Part shown: one piece after another, positions 7,137 to 14,488 of the stretch
How positions within the stretch are numbered: the first letter of the stretch is position 1
Layout: each line of letters starts with the position of its first letter
Origin: VFZS01 sp964353255
GTDB lineage: Bacteria; Acidobacteriota; Terriglobia; Bryobacterales; Bryobacteraceae
Direction of reading: 5' to 3'
Length of the DNA: 16,900 bases
NCBI GenBank assembly: GCA_964353255.1
Contig: CAYGVJ010000113.1
Span: 1-16,900 of the forward strand
Translations under genes and position numbers: made by a program
The notes under the pieces: model-generated
The model's database searches: none
What the model was told of the DNA's origin: nothing
Seen by the model: only the letters and a program-made list of their open reading frames with translations

Positions 7137-8317
7137 CGAGCAGCTTTGTGGGAAGGGTCCTCTTCGAGCAGCCGCTGGACCAACGCCGTCACGCTCTTAC
7201 CGAACTTGCTGGTGGGCAGGGTGGGTCTTCCTTCCAGCAGGGCCCGGTGGATGGAGTCCGCGTCGTTGGGGAGGACCTGAAAAACCTCGCGGTGCAGCGC
7301 GGCTTCCACCTGCTGTTGGCCCAGGCCCTGATCCGGACGGTAGCGATCCACCACCAGGCGTATCTTTGAGCGCTCGATCCCGTTGCTGTCCAGGTATGCC
7401 AAGGCGCGCTGCGTCGCGTGCAGCGAGGGGAGGTCGTTGGTGGTGACCAGCAGGACTTCGTTGGCCAGCCCGGCGATGCCCAGGTTCCAGTTCCCGTACG
7501 GTCCGCTCGTATCGGCGACGATGGCCGAGTAAATGGGTCGCGCGTAGCGCAACAGCGGCGCCGGGTCGTTGGCCTCGGAGATGGCGTCCGCCGGGTTGTC
7601 GGGCGCGAGCAGCACGTCCAGTCCCTGGCAGGAAGTGACAATGGCTTTCCACAGGTCCGCATCCAGGCTGGCGGCGCGGGTCAGCACATCCAGGAAGCTG
7701 TAGTTGGATTTCAGCTTCAGCCGGAAGGCGAGCGTGCCGGTCAGCCGATCCAGGTCTGCCAGCAGGACCTTGCCGTTTCCGGGCCGCTGGAGCTGGTAGG
7801 CCAGGTTGCAGGCCAGGGTGGTCGCTCCGCAGGCGCCTTTTCCCGGCATCACGCAGTAGACCCGGGAACGGTTCTCCTCGCCAGGGCGGGTGTCCGGACG
7901 CGCTCGGGCCAGCTTCCGGAGAGCCGCCTCGAGCTGATCGGGAGTGAACGGCTGGATCAGGAACTCGCTGGCGCCCTGGCGCAGGCAGCGCAGGATGAGG
8001 TCGGGGGCGTTTCCGCTCAGCAGGGCCACAACCGCGACATCGGGAGCCAGGGAATTGACCTCCGAGACAAGTTGGAAGGCCACTTCGCGATTGGAACAGA
8101 CGTCCAGGAAACAGAATTGCAGCCCGGGTTTGGCCACAATCTCAGCCAGGACGTTGGCGGGGGGGTAGGCTTTCAGTAGCGCCGGAGCTGGTCCGGGCAT
8201 CTGGCGGGTGAGCAGGCCGGTGACTTCGGCGGCCATGCCGGCGTCGGGGCAGACTACCAGCGCCCTGGGCGCACTCGCGCCGGGCTGTGAGCCGGGGATA
8301 GCGGGTCGAGATACCAC
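7133..8317 (-). CDS. CpaE/TadZ-like ParA-family ATPase with N-terminal pseudo-receiver domain
   Basis: A 394-aa protein with two domains. Residues 18-137 form a CheY-like receiver: D72 (FCFLDVC) sits at the phosphoacceptor place, but the conserved Lys is replaced (EFLIQPF, Q122) and the acidic pair is reduced (CPDAG, D25), so it is probably not a canonical phosphorelay domain. Residues 152-385 form a ParA/MinD ATPase with a deviant Walker A, GKGACGATT (159-167), in which the usual catalytic Lys is Ala, and LLADLD (185-190). Loss of that Lys is common in CpaE/TadZ proteins, which position Tad pilus machinery at the pole. No other tad/cpa genes are visible. Start is GTG at 8317, the only start after the in-frame stop; GGGAGG lies almost adjacent to it, an unusually short spacing. 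Confidence 0.85.
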   Translation of the reverse strand: MVSRPAIPGSQPGASAPRALVVCPDAGMAAEVTGLLTRQMPGPAPALLKAYPPANVLAEIVAKPGLQFCFLDVCSNREVAFQLVSEVNSLAPDVAVVALLSGNAPDLILRCLRQGASEFLIQPFTPDQLEAALRKLARARPDTRPGEENRSRVYCVMPGKGACGATTLACNLAYQLQRPGNGKVLLADLDRLTGTLAFRLKLKSNYSFLDVLTRAASLDADLWKAIVTSCQGLDVLLAPDNPADAISEANDPAPLLRYARPIYSAIVADTSGPYGNWNLGIAGLANEVLLVTTNDLPSLHATQRALAYLDSNGIERSKIRLVVDRYRPDQGLGQQQVEAALHREVFQVLPNDADSIHRALLEGRPTLPTSKFGKSVTALVQRLLEEDPSHKAAR

Positions 8318-8478
8318 CTCCCGCGATACTCCTCAACCCTCACATCGGACACCGGCGTGCGACTTTGAACCCATCGGCCCCGCCCCTGTAACCTAAAGCT
8401 TCTCCAAGGGCTGCCGATACTGTTGACGAGAGCCGATCCTCCAGGGGCGAGGTCCGGCTGCGGCAGCAGAGTTGCGTC
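8318..8478. other. Divergent intergenic region between CpaE-like and LuxR-type genes
   Basis: These 161 bases are the longest gene-free stretch in the window and must hold promoters for both divergent genes. TTGACG at 8423-8428 resembles a -35 box on plus, but no matching -10 lies 16-18 bases further. GCCCCTG (8382-8388) and CAGGGGC (8442-8448) form a 7-bp inverted repeat with a 53-base spacer, too weak to call an operator. No convincing terminator or structured RNA was seen. Confidence 0.4.
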
Positions 8479-9108
8479 ATGGATGGCGAGGCCAGAAAAA
8501 CCGTGGCCGTGTGCGAAAGCCAGCCGCTGACGGCCGAAGGACTGCGCAGCCTCCTCAGCCACTCTGCCGAGCTGGAGTTCCTGGGGGCGGTGGATTCTCC
8601 GCCAACCGCCTTGGCACTGGTCCTCCAGCAGACCCCGGATGTGCTCATCCTGGACAAAGCCTTCGGGGCCCAGGCCATTCTGGATACCCTCGGAGTTCTG
8701 AGGTCCTCTCACCCCGGCACCGCCCCGGTGGTGTGGGGGATCTCAATCACCGAAGCCGAAGCCCTGCGGTTCATGCAGGCCGGCGCCAAAGGCGTGATCC
8801 GTAAGTCGGCCGGGCCGGAGATGGTGCTGGCTTGCCTCCGCTCGGTGGCGGCCGGGAGGGCCTGGATGGAGCAGACGGCCTCGCCGCAAGCGATGCAGAT
8901 GGCCAGGAAGGCGGGCCCCGGCTTGACGCCTCGGGAACGGCAGGTGCTGGAACTGGTCGCGCAGGGCATGAGGAACCGCGAGATCGGCGTCGAGTTGGGC
9001 ATCCGGCCCGGGACCGTGAAGGTCCATCTCAAGCACATCTTCGAGAAAACCGGGGTGCGCGGCCGCTTCGGACTGGCGCTCTCCGGCCTGGAGTGGAACG
9101 CCGCCTGA
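8479..9108 (+). CDS. NarL/FixJ-type response regulator, LuxR-family HTH
   Basis: A 209-aa two-domain regulator. The receiver (8-125) has D59 (VLILDKAFG) as candidate phosphoacceptor and K109 (GVIRKSAG) at the conserved lysine position, but the acidic pocket is only E13 (VAVCESQPLTAEG) where two acids are usual; phosphorylation is therefore plausible but uncertain. The C-terminal LuxR/GerE helix-turn-helix (about 149-205) is intact: LTPRERQVLELVAQGMRNRE, then IGVELGIRPGTVKVHLKHIF. It would bind DNA as a dimer. No histidine kinase lies nearby. The divergent CpaE-like gene also carries a receiver-like domain, so the two may belong to one regulatory unit (inference). The ATG at 8479 has no strong Shine-Dalgarno. 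Confidence 0.92.
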   Translation: MDGEARKTVAVCESQPLTAEGLRSLLSHSAELEFLGAVDSPPTALALVLQQTPDVLILDKAFGAQAILDTLGVLRSSHPGTAPVVWGISITEAEALRFMQAGAKGVIRKSAGPEMVLACLRSVAAGRAWMEQTASPQAMQMARKAGPGLTPRERQVLELVAQGMRNREIGVELGIRPGTVKVHLKHIFEKTGVRGRFGLALSGLEWNAA

Positions 9109-9137
9109 CCCGGCGCTCCTGAGGCCCGCCGCGATCC

Positions 9138-9146
9138 TGCTATTGT
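9138..9146 (+). promoter_or_regulatory. Putative extended -10 (TGCTATTGT) before the methyltransferase gene
   Basis: TGC followed by TATTGT matches an extended -10 element (TGn then TAnnnT) and ends seven bases before the ATG at 9154. Transcription would start at or next to the ATG, and no Shine-Dalgarno is available in the seven bases (CAGGGGT) except a partial GGGG. A leaderless transcript is inferred. Confidence 0.5.
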
Positions 9147-9153
9147 CAGGGGT

Positions 9154-10176
9154 ATGGAGAACCCTGGGGATCGAATCGCGACTGCCCCTGAGTGGCTGCC
9201 GGAGGAACTGCTCGAAAGGCTTCGCGCTTTTCGGGAAAGCCGGGTGCTGCTGAGCGCCATCGAGTTGGATGTCTATACTGCCGTGGGGTCGGGAGCGACG
9301 GCCCCTGAGGTTGCCAGCCGCATGGGCGCCGACCCGCGCGCCACCGAGATGCTCTTGAACGCGCTGGTGGCCCTGGGCATGCTCGCCAAGCAGGCGGGAC
9401 TCTTCTCGAACTCACCCCTGACCGAGCGCTACCTTGCGGCCGGCTCCCCGCAGGATGCCCGGGCCGCACTCATGCACACCGTGCACCTGTGGGACCGCTG
9501 GTCCACCTTGACCGAGTGCGTGCGTGCCGGTACTTCGGTCACCTATCGGGAGCCTCACGAGCGCGAGGAGAAGTGGACGGTAGCTTTCATCGCCGCCATG
9601 CACGCCAATGCGGTTCTGCGGGCGCCGATGACGGTCCGGGCGGTAGGTCTCGAGGGTGTCAACCGTATGCTGGACGTAGGGGGCGGCTCCGGAGCATACG
9701 CCATCGCCTTTGCCCAAGCCCGGGCGGAGCTCCAGGTCGAAGTGCTGGATCTGGCGCCGGTGGTGCGGATCGCCGAAAGTCACATCGCGCAGGCCGGGCT
9801 CACCGGGCGAGTCAAGACCCGCGTCGGCGACCTGCGCACCGACACCTTCGGCCAGGGCTACGACCTCATCCTGCTGTCCGCCATCTGCCACATGCTCGGC
9901 CCCGAGGAGAACCTGGACCTGCTCGAACGCTGCCGGAACGCCCTCGCGCCCGGCGGCCGGCTGGTCATCAAGGATTTCATTTTGGATGCCGGAAAGACCG
10001 CCCCGCCGGAGGCGGCGCTGTTCGCCCTGAACATGCTGGTGGGCACGCCCCAGGGCTCCACTTACAGCGAGCAGGAATACGCGGCCTGGCTCCGCCAGGC
10101 CGGCTTTGCCGACGTTCGGCGCATCCGCCTCGACTGGCTCGCCGATCTTATGGTGGCCGCGCGGCGGTGTTCATAG
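9154..10176 (+). CDS. SAM-dependent O-methyltransferase (class I, Methyltransf_2-like)
   Basis: A 340-aa methyltransferase with the layout of small-molecule O-methyltransferases (hydroxyneurosporene/plant O-methyltransferase-like family). Residues 14-105 form a winged-helix dimerisation domain (LLSAIELDVYTAV, then TAPEVASRMGADPRATEMLL). Residues 160-338 form the Rossmann catalytic domain: motif I MLDVGGGSGAYAI (172-184) binds SAM, VEVLDLAPVV (196-205) holds the acidic residue that contacts the SAM ribose, and LSAICHMLGPEENLDLL (241-257) carries the His (H246) at the position of the catalytic base in the family, followed by APGGRLVIKDFIL (265-277). The product is likely cytoplasmic; the acceptor, perhaps a phenol or quinone-like metabolite, cannot be deduced. 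No biosynthetic cluster surrounds it. Confidence 0.88.
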   Translation: MENPGDRIATAPEWLPEELLERLRAFRESRVLLSAIELDVYTAVGSGATAPEVASRMGADPRATEMLLNALVALGMLAKQAGLFSNSPLTERYLAAGSPQDARAALMHTVHLWDRWSTLTECVRAGTSVTYREPHEREEKWTVAFIAAMHANAVLRAPMTVRAVGLEGVNRMLDVGGGSGAYAIAFAQARAELQVEVLDLAPVVRIAESHIAQAGLTGRVKTRVGDLRTDTFGQGYDLILLSAICHMLGPEENLDLLERCRNALAPGGRLVIKDFILDAGKTAPPEAALFALNMLVGTPQGSTYSEQEYAAWLRQAGFADVRRIRLDWLADLMVAARRCS

Positions 10177-10199
10177 ATCGGCACAGAATGTTCATGCCG

Positions 10200-10219
10200 T
10201 GCTACCCTGGGAGGGGAGA
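10200..10219 (+). promoter_or_regulatory. Putative extended -10 and strong Shine-Dalgarno for the toxin-antitoxin operon
   Basis: TGCTACCCT (10200-10208) fits the TGnTAnnnT pattern seen before two other genes here. It is followed by a very purine-rich block GGGAGGGGAGA (10209-10219), the strongest Shine-Dalgarno in the window, nine bases before the antitoxin ATG. If TACCCT were the -10, the transcript start would fall inside this block, so the real promoter may lie further upstream, for example CAGAAT at 10183-10188. Confidence 0.4.
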
Positions 10220-10227
10220 AAGCGCCG

Positions 10228-10458
10228 ATGCCTGGAGCCAAAGCCGAAATCCGCCACAAGCACTATCGCCTTGACCTCCGCAAGATCAAGCGGGCGCAGA
10301 AGCTCCTGGGAGCCGGCACCGAAACCGAGACCATCGAACGTGCGCTCGAGGAGCTGATCGCGGAACACGAGCGTGACCGGCTGGTGGAAGCAGCCCATCG
10401 GCGGTTCTTCACGAGCGGCATCGCGATTCAGGACGTTTACGGCAAGCTCGAGGGCTGA
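10228..10458 (+). CDS. VapB-like antitoxin, probable ribbon-helix-helix
   Basis: A 76-aa charged protein immediately before a PIN-domain gene. The segment HYRLDLRKIKRAQKLLGAGT (12-31), followed by ETETIERALEELIAEHERD, has the pattern of a ribbon-helix-helix antitoxin: a short strand, a helix, a G-containing turn and a second helix ending in ERALEELI. It would bind operator DNA as a dimer and repress its own operon. The C-terminal third (VEAAHRRFFTSGIAIQDVYG) would be the toxin-neutralising tail. The stop codon shares its A with the toxin ATG (TGATG), so translation is coupled. The start is well supported by GGGAGGGGAG upstream. The assignment rests mainly on context and the helix pattern. Confidence 0.75.
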   Translation: MPGAKAEIRHKHYRLDLRKIKRAQKLLGAGTETETIERALEELIAEHERDRLVEAAHRRFFTSGIAIQDVYGKLEG

Positions 10459-10901
10459 TGCGCCGGATCCTCCTGGATACGTCGGTGTATATCCAGGTCC
10501 TGTGGCGACCGCAATCCGCCGCGGTCTTGGACAAGCTGGCAACGGGCGCCGCCCTGTGGTTGAGCGCCGTAGTGCTGGCGGAGTTGTACGCCGGGGCGCG
10601 CGGCTACGAGCGCCGCGTGGTCGGACGCCTGGGGAGCGCCTTCCAAGCCGCCGAGCGGATGGTGGTTCCGGACCTCGAAGACTGGCTCCAGACCGGCTTG
10701 GTGCTGGCCGCTTTGGGCGAGAGATACGGCTACGAGCAGATTGGGCGGGGCCGCCTGACGAACGACGCTCTCATAGCCGTCAGCGCCGCCCGACATGGTC
10801 TTACCGTGCTGACCGTCAACCGGCGCGACTTCTCCCGGCTGGCGGAGTTCTCTGCGGTGCGTTGGGAGCTTGTCGATTTCGGAGAGTCCCCCCCCGCCTA
10901 G
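10458..10901 (+). CDS. VapC-like toxin, PIN-domain ribonuclease
   Basis: A 147-aa PIN-domain protein, the size of VapC toxins, which are Mg2+-dependent endoribonucleases cutting tRNA or rRNA. The acidic active-site residues are visible: D7 in ILLDTSVYI, E42 in VVLAELYAGA, D103 in RLTNDALIAVSAA, and D124 in TVNRRDFSRL. The ATG overlaps the antitoxin stop by one base, the usual antitoxin-first order. The module lies between unrelated genes on the same strand, the methyltransferase and the TldD pair, without IS remnants. The stop is 36 bases before the tldD-like start. No in-frame damage is visible, so the toxin is probably functional. Confidence 0.9.
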   Translation: MRRILLDTSVYIQVLWRPQSAAVLDKLATGAALWLSAVVLAELYAGARGYERRVVGRLGSAFQAAERMVVPDLEDWLQTGLVLAALGERYGYEQIGRGRLTNDALIAVSAARHGLTVLTVNRRDFSRLAEFSAVRWELVDFGESPPA

Positions 10902-10921
10902 AAAAGGCTACCGCATCCTCA

Positions 10922-10930
10922 TGCTATGCT
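10922..10930 (+). promoter_or_regulatory. Putative extended -10 (TGCTATGCT) before the exported TldD-like gene
   Basis: TGC followed by TATGCT ends six bases before the GTG at 10937, so the expected transcript start coincides with the start codon. The six bases (GATGGC) offer no Shine-Dalgarno. This is the best candidate for a leaderless transcript in the window and separates the tldD/tldE-like unit from the toxin-antitoxin operon. Confidence 0.5.
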
Positions 10931-10936
10931 GATGGC

Positions 10937-12613
10937 GTGCTGCGGCTGACGATCCCGGCTTTACTGGCGCTGGCGGCCTCGGCCGCTGCTGCGCCAGCTC
11001 CGCCCCTGGTGTCCATTCTCAGCCAGGAGCTGGACCGCAATTTCACTCTGCTCAAGCAGAAGGCTGACCCGGCGCCGTACTTCATCGCCTACGTGGTCAC
11101 CGAGCAGGAGGGCTGCGTGGTTGCGGCCACCTTGGGCGCCTTGAAGAGCAGCAACTGCGACCAGAGCCGCCTCCTCGACGTCAGTGTTCGGGTGGGCAGC
11201 CCCAAGCTGGACAACTATCACCGCCTTCCGAGCGAGCGCCCGCGTTTTGCCGGGCGTGTGGCCTTACCGGTGGAGGACCGGCCCGCCGCCGTCCAGCGGC
11301 GCCTGTGGCTGGAGACCGACCGCGTCTACCGGCTGGCGGCCGAGACGCTGATCAAGGTGCGAACCTCCCGCGAGGTGAAGGTGGACGAGGAAGACGCTTC
11401 GGATGACTTCTCCAGCGAGCAGCCGGTCGTGTACTTCGAGCCGCCGCCCAGGCTGCACTTCGCGGTCGAGGAGTGGGCGGCGCGCGCCAGGAAATGGTCC
11501 GCCGAGTTCTCCAATTACCCTTCCATCGTGACCTCGCAGGTGTCGGTGATGGCGCGGCGCGAAGTCAAGACCCTGGTCACGACCGAGGGCACGCGCCTCC
11601 AGCACGGGCGGCTCTTCGCCGAGATTCAGGTCAGCGCGCGGGTCAGGGCGGCGGACGGCATGGATCTGACGCTCAGCGAGACCATCGAGCTGGCGGACGT
11701 GGGCGCGCCGCCCAAGGATGGCGTAGTGCTCTCCACCATCGAGCGCCTGGGCAAGACCCTCGCGCTGTTGCTGCGCGCTCCCGTGGTGGAGCCGTATGCC
11801 GGCCCGGCCATCCTTTCCGGGCGCGCCGCCGCGGTCATGTTCCACGAGGTTTTCGGCCACCGCGTCGAGGGCCACCGCCAGAAGGATCCTTCCGAGGGCC
11901 AGACTTTCGCCAAGAGCGTCGGCCAGAAGGTCCTCCCGGAGTTCCTGTCCATCAGTTTCGATCCGACGCGGCGGAAGGACGGAGAGGTCCCCCTCAACGG
12001 CTGGTATGAGTACGACGACGAGGGCATTAAGGCTCAGCCCGTAGCGGTGGTCGAGAAGGGCGTGCTGAAGAGCTTCCTGATGTCGCGCTCGCCGGTGCGC
12101 GGCTTCGCCCACTCCAACGGCCACGGGCGGCGTCAGGCGGGCCTGGACGTGGTGTCGCGGCAGTCCAACCTGTTCGTGGATTCCGCCCAGCGGCTGACAG
12201 AGCCCGCTCTGCGCAAGAAGCTGCACGAGGAGATCTTGCGGCAGAACAAGCCCTACGGCCTGTATTTCCGCGAGGTGACCGGGGGCTTCACCACCACCTC
12301 CCGGCGGCTTCTCCAGGCCTACAAGGTTGTCCCGGTAGTGCTCTACAAGGTCTACGCCGACGGCCGCCCGGACGAGCTGGTGCGGGGAGCCGATATCGTC
12401 GGGACGCCGCTGGCCAGTCTGGAGAAGATCCTGGCCTCCTCCGAGGCCGCCGAGGTCTTCAACGGCTACTGCGGGGGTGAGTCCGGCAGCGTGCCTGTTT
12501 CCGCCATCTCCCCGGCCATGCTGGTTTCTCAGATCGAGATCGAGAAGAAGGAGCGTTCCCTGGAACGGCCGCCGCTGCTTCCCCGGCCGGTGGCCGAGGA
12601 GGGGCGACCATGA
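10937..12613 (+). CDS. Exported TldD-like metallopeptidase (peptidase U62 family)
   Basis: A 558-aa TldD/PmbA family protein. The GTG start at 10937 gives an N-terminus with a hydrophobic core and Ala-rich end (LRLTIPALLALAASAAAAPAP), a Sec signal peptide likely cleaved near residue 19-22. The zinc site HEVFGHRVEGH (303-313; H303, E304, H308) matches the TldD HExxGHxxEG consensus, and C512 in FNGYCGGESGSVPV matches the third, Cys ligand in the C-terminal domain. In E. coli TldD is cytoplasmic and with TldE degrades or matures peptides such as microcin B17; this version should act in the periplasm (inference). An N-terminal insertion (about 145-175, EDASDDFSSEQP) is acidic. It overlaps the partner gene by four bases (ATGA). 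An upstream start would overlap the toxin gene and lose the signal peptide. Confidence 0.88.
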   Translation: MLRLTIPALLALAASAAAAPAPPLVSILSQELDRNFTLLKQKADPAPYFIAYVVTEQEGCVVAATLGALKSSNCDQSRLLDVSVRVGSPKLDNYHRLPSERPRFAGRVALPVEDRPAAVQRRLWLETDRVYRLAAETLIKVRTSREVKVDEEDASDDFSSEQPVVYFEPPPRLHFAVEEWAARARKWSAEFSNYPSIVTSQVSVMARREVKTLVTTEGTRLQHGRLFAEIQVSARVRAADGMDLTLSETIELADVGAPPKDGVVLSTIERLGKTLALLLRAPVVEPYAGPAILSGRAAAVMFHEVFGHRVEGHRQKDPSEGQTFAKSVGQKVLPEFLSISFDPTRRKDGEVPLNGWYEYDDEGIKAQPVAVVEKGVLKSFLMSRSPVRGFAHSNGHGRRQAGLDVVSRQSNLFVDSAQRLTEPALRKKLHEEILRQNKPYGLYFREVTGGFTTTSRRLLQAYKVVPVVLYKVYADGRPDELVRGADIVGTPLASLEKILASSEAAEVFNGYCGGESGSVPVSAISPAMLVSQIEIEKKERSLERPPLLPRPVAEEGRP

Positions 12614-14379
12614 AACGCCTCCGCGGCCACGGAATCTGGCTGGGGGTGATCGGCCTGGCGCTGGCCGGTGGCGTCGCGGCGCAGGCGCCCAAGCTTTCCG
12701 AGGATGTCATCCTGCGCGCCATGACGGACGAGCTGGAGCGCTCGCGGAAGCTCCGGTTGGCCCCTCTGGCGCAGCCCTATTTCATCGAGTACGCCCTGCA
12801 CGACGGCGAGCAGACCTCGCTGTCGGCCAGCCTGGGGGCGCTCATCCGCAGGCACGACACGCGCTACCGGCTGCCGCGCATCCAGGTCCGTGTGGGCGAT
12901 TACGCCTTTGATAACACCAACTGCGTGGGCGCGGAGGCCTATTTTGGAACGCGCTGGGAGGTGGACCAGTTCCCGCTGGACGACTCCTACCCCGTGCTGC
13001 GCCACCATCTGTGGCTGGCCACCGACCTGGCCTACAAGGCCGCCATCGAGGCCCTGGCGCGCAAGCGGGCGGCCCTGACGAACGTCACTGCGGGCGAGCA
13101 GATCGCCGACTTCGGCCGCGCCGAGCCGCTTCAGAAGCTCGAGGGCGGCCGCCCCGAAGCCATCGACGAGAGCGCCTGGGGCGCGCGCCTGCGCCGCCTG
13201 TCGGCCATCTTCGAGGACTATCCCCAGGTGTTCGCCTCGAGCGTGGAGCTGGATTACAGCCGGGGCGCGCAGTACCTGGCGAACTCCGAGGGCGCCCGGA
13301 TCCGGCAGCCCGAGGGCGCAGCGGCGGTTCGCGTGCGCGCCACCGCTCAGGCGCCCGACGGTATGCCGCTGCGGGATGCGGCGGTCTTCCACGCGCTCGC
13401 CGCCGCGGCGTTGCCGTCGGAGGCCGAGCTGGAGCGCGGCATCCGCCAGGTGGCGGAGAACCTGGCGGCGCTGGTGCAGGCGCCGGCAGGCGAGGCCTAC
13501 AGCGGCCCGGTCCTGTTCGAGGGTATGGCCGGCCCGCAAGTCCTGGCCGAACTTCTGGGCAAGCAGTTCGCCGTGCCCCGCCGGCCCGTGAGCCTGCCGC
13601 GCAGCCCGATGCCGTTTCTGCCCAGCGAGCTGGAGGGCCGCCTGGGTGTCCGCATCCTGCCGGAATGGATGGACGTGGTGGACGATCCCACCCAGCGCGA
13701 GTGGCGCGGGCGCCTGCTGTTCGGCCACTACGGCCTGGACCTGGAAGGGGTGGCGCCGACGCCGCTGGCGCTGGTCGAGAAAGGCGTGCTCAAGAACTTC
13801 CTGCTCACCCGCCAGCCCGTTCGGGGGTTCACGGCCTCTAACGGCCGCGGCCGCCTGCCCGGCGCCTTCGGAGCCAAGGCGGCCACCTTCAGCAACCTGT
13901 TTGTGCGGGCCGCCGAGGCCGTCCCGGCGGCGGAACTGCGCCGGAAGCTCCTCGAACTGTGCCGCCAGCGCAACCGGCCTTACGGGCTCATCATCCGCAA
14001 GATGGACTTCCCCTCCTCGGCCGCCCTGGATGAGCTTTACCGGCTGATGGCCGCTCAGGCCTCGAGCGGAGCGCGGCTGATCAGCCCGCCCGTGCTGGCC
14101 TACCGCCTCTTCCCCGACGGGCGCGAGGAACTGGTCCGCGGCTTGCGCTTCCGCGGGCTCACCACCCGGTCCCTGAAAGACATTCTGGCCGCCTCCGAGG
14201 AGACTTACGTTTTTGACCTCCTCGACAGTGGGGCTCCGATGGCGGTGATGGGCGGCGCGGGCTTCCTGGCCGAGTGCTCGGTGATTGCTCCGGCCATCCT
14301 GGTGGACGATCTGGAACTGCAAAAGCCCCAGGAAGAACTGACCCGGCCGCCGCTCGTGCCGCCGCCACCGCTCAAATGA
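12610..14379 (+). CDS. Exported TldE/PmbA-like partner lacking the zinc motif
   Basis: A 589-aa TldD/PmbA family paralogue of the preceding gene. It begins MKRLRGHGIWLGVIGLALAG followed by GVAAQAP, a clear signal peptide. It parallels the first protein along its length (PYFIEYALHDGEQTSLSASLGAL against PYFIAYVVTEQEGC; ALVEKGVLKNFLLTRQPVRGF against AVVEKGVLKSFLMSRSPVRGF). At the place of HEVFGHRVEGH it has MAGPQVLAELLGKQF, so no zinc ligands: it should be the inactive TldE/PmbA-like half of a heterodimer, contributing to the substrate tunnel. The four-base overlap with the active partner predicts coupled, near-equimolar synthesis. The C-terminus is Pro-rich (RPPLVPPPPLK). Substrates are unknown; no precursor peptide gene is visible nearby. 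Confidence 0.85.
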   Translation: MKRLRGHGIWLGVIGLALAGGVAAQAPKLSEDVILRAMTDELERSRKLRLAPLAQPYFIEYALHDGEQTSLSASLGALIRRHDTRYRLPRIQVRVGDYAFDNTNCVGAEAYFGTRWEVDQFPLDDSYPVLRHHLWLATDLAYKAAIEALARKRAALTNVTAGEQIADFGRAEPLQKLEGGRPEAIDESAWGARLRRLSAIFEDYPQVFASSVELDYSRGAQYLANSEGARIRQPEGAAAVRVRATAQAPDGMPLRDAAVFHALAAAALPSEAELERGIRQVAENLAALVQAPAGEAYSGPVLFEGMAGPQVLAELLGKQFAVPRRPVSLPRSPMPFLPSELEGRLGVRILPEWMDVVDDPTQREWRGRLLFGHYGLDLEGVAPTPLALVEKGVLKNFLLTRQPVRGFTASNGRGRLPGAFGAKAATFSNLFVRAAEAVPAAELRRKLLELCRQRNRPYGLIIRKMDFPSSAALDELYRLMAAQASSGARLISPPVLAYRLFPDGREELVRGLRFRGLTTRSLKDILAASEETYVFDLLDSGAPMAVMGGAGFLAECSVIAPAILVDDLELQKPQEELTRPPLVPPPPLK

Positions 14380-14413
14380 GAAGCCGTGAAAGAACCTGGC
14401 CGCGGCTCGTGGA

Positions 14414-14437
14414 GACAGGCAAAACTGCCTGTCCCAC
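14414..14437 (-). repeat. REP-like palindrome, copy B (minus strand)
   Basis: Read on minus: GTGG (14437-14434), GACAGGC (14433-14427), A-GTTT-T, GCCTGTC (14420-14414). With the A-T closing pair the stem is 8 bp and the loop is GTTT, identical to copy C. On plus, GTGG at 14409-14412 can pair with CCAC (14434-14437) after a bulged A, extending the stem. Confidence 0.75.
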
Positions 14438-14463
14438 GCGGCAAACCGAGCACTTAGCCAACC

Positions 14464-14488
14464 GTGGGACAGGCGGTTTCGCCTGTCC
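14464..14488 (+). repeat. REP-like palindrome, copy C (plus strand)
   Basis: GTGG (14464-14467) then GACAGGC (14468-14474), G-GTTT-C, GCCTGTC (14481-14487). Counting the G at 14467 with C14488 the stem is a perfect 9 bp (GGACAGGCG/CGCCTGTCC) with a GTTT tetraloop. It could act as an intrinsic roadblock in the lptFG leader, only about 18 bases before the start codon. Confidence 0.75.

Noticed and set aside
8382..8448. 7-bp inverted repeat GCCCCTG/CAGGGGC as a possible operator for the LuxR-type regulator
   Set aside because: The arms are short and 53 bases apart, and such GC-rich matches are common by chance here.
2977..9148. 12-base identity CTGCTATTGTCA at 2977-2988 and 9137-9148
   Set aside because: Several chance 12-mer pairs are expected in 17 kb; at 2977 it sits in the ligA-end palindrome and not before a gene start.
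10373..10936. Extended start of the TldD-like frame across the toxin gene
   Set aside because: It would overlap the antitoxin and toxin genes in another frame and bury the signal peptide; GTG at 10937 explains the N-terminus.
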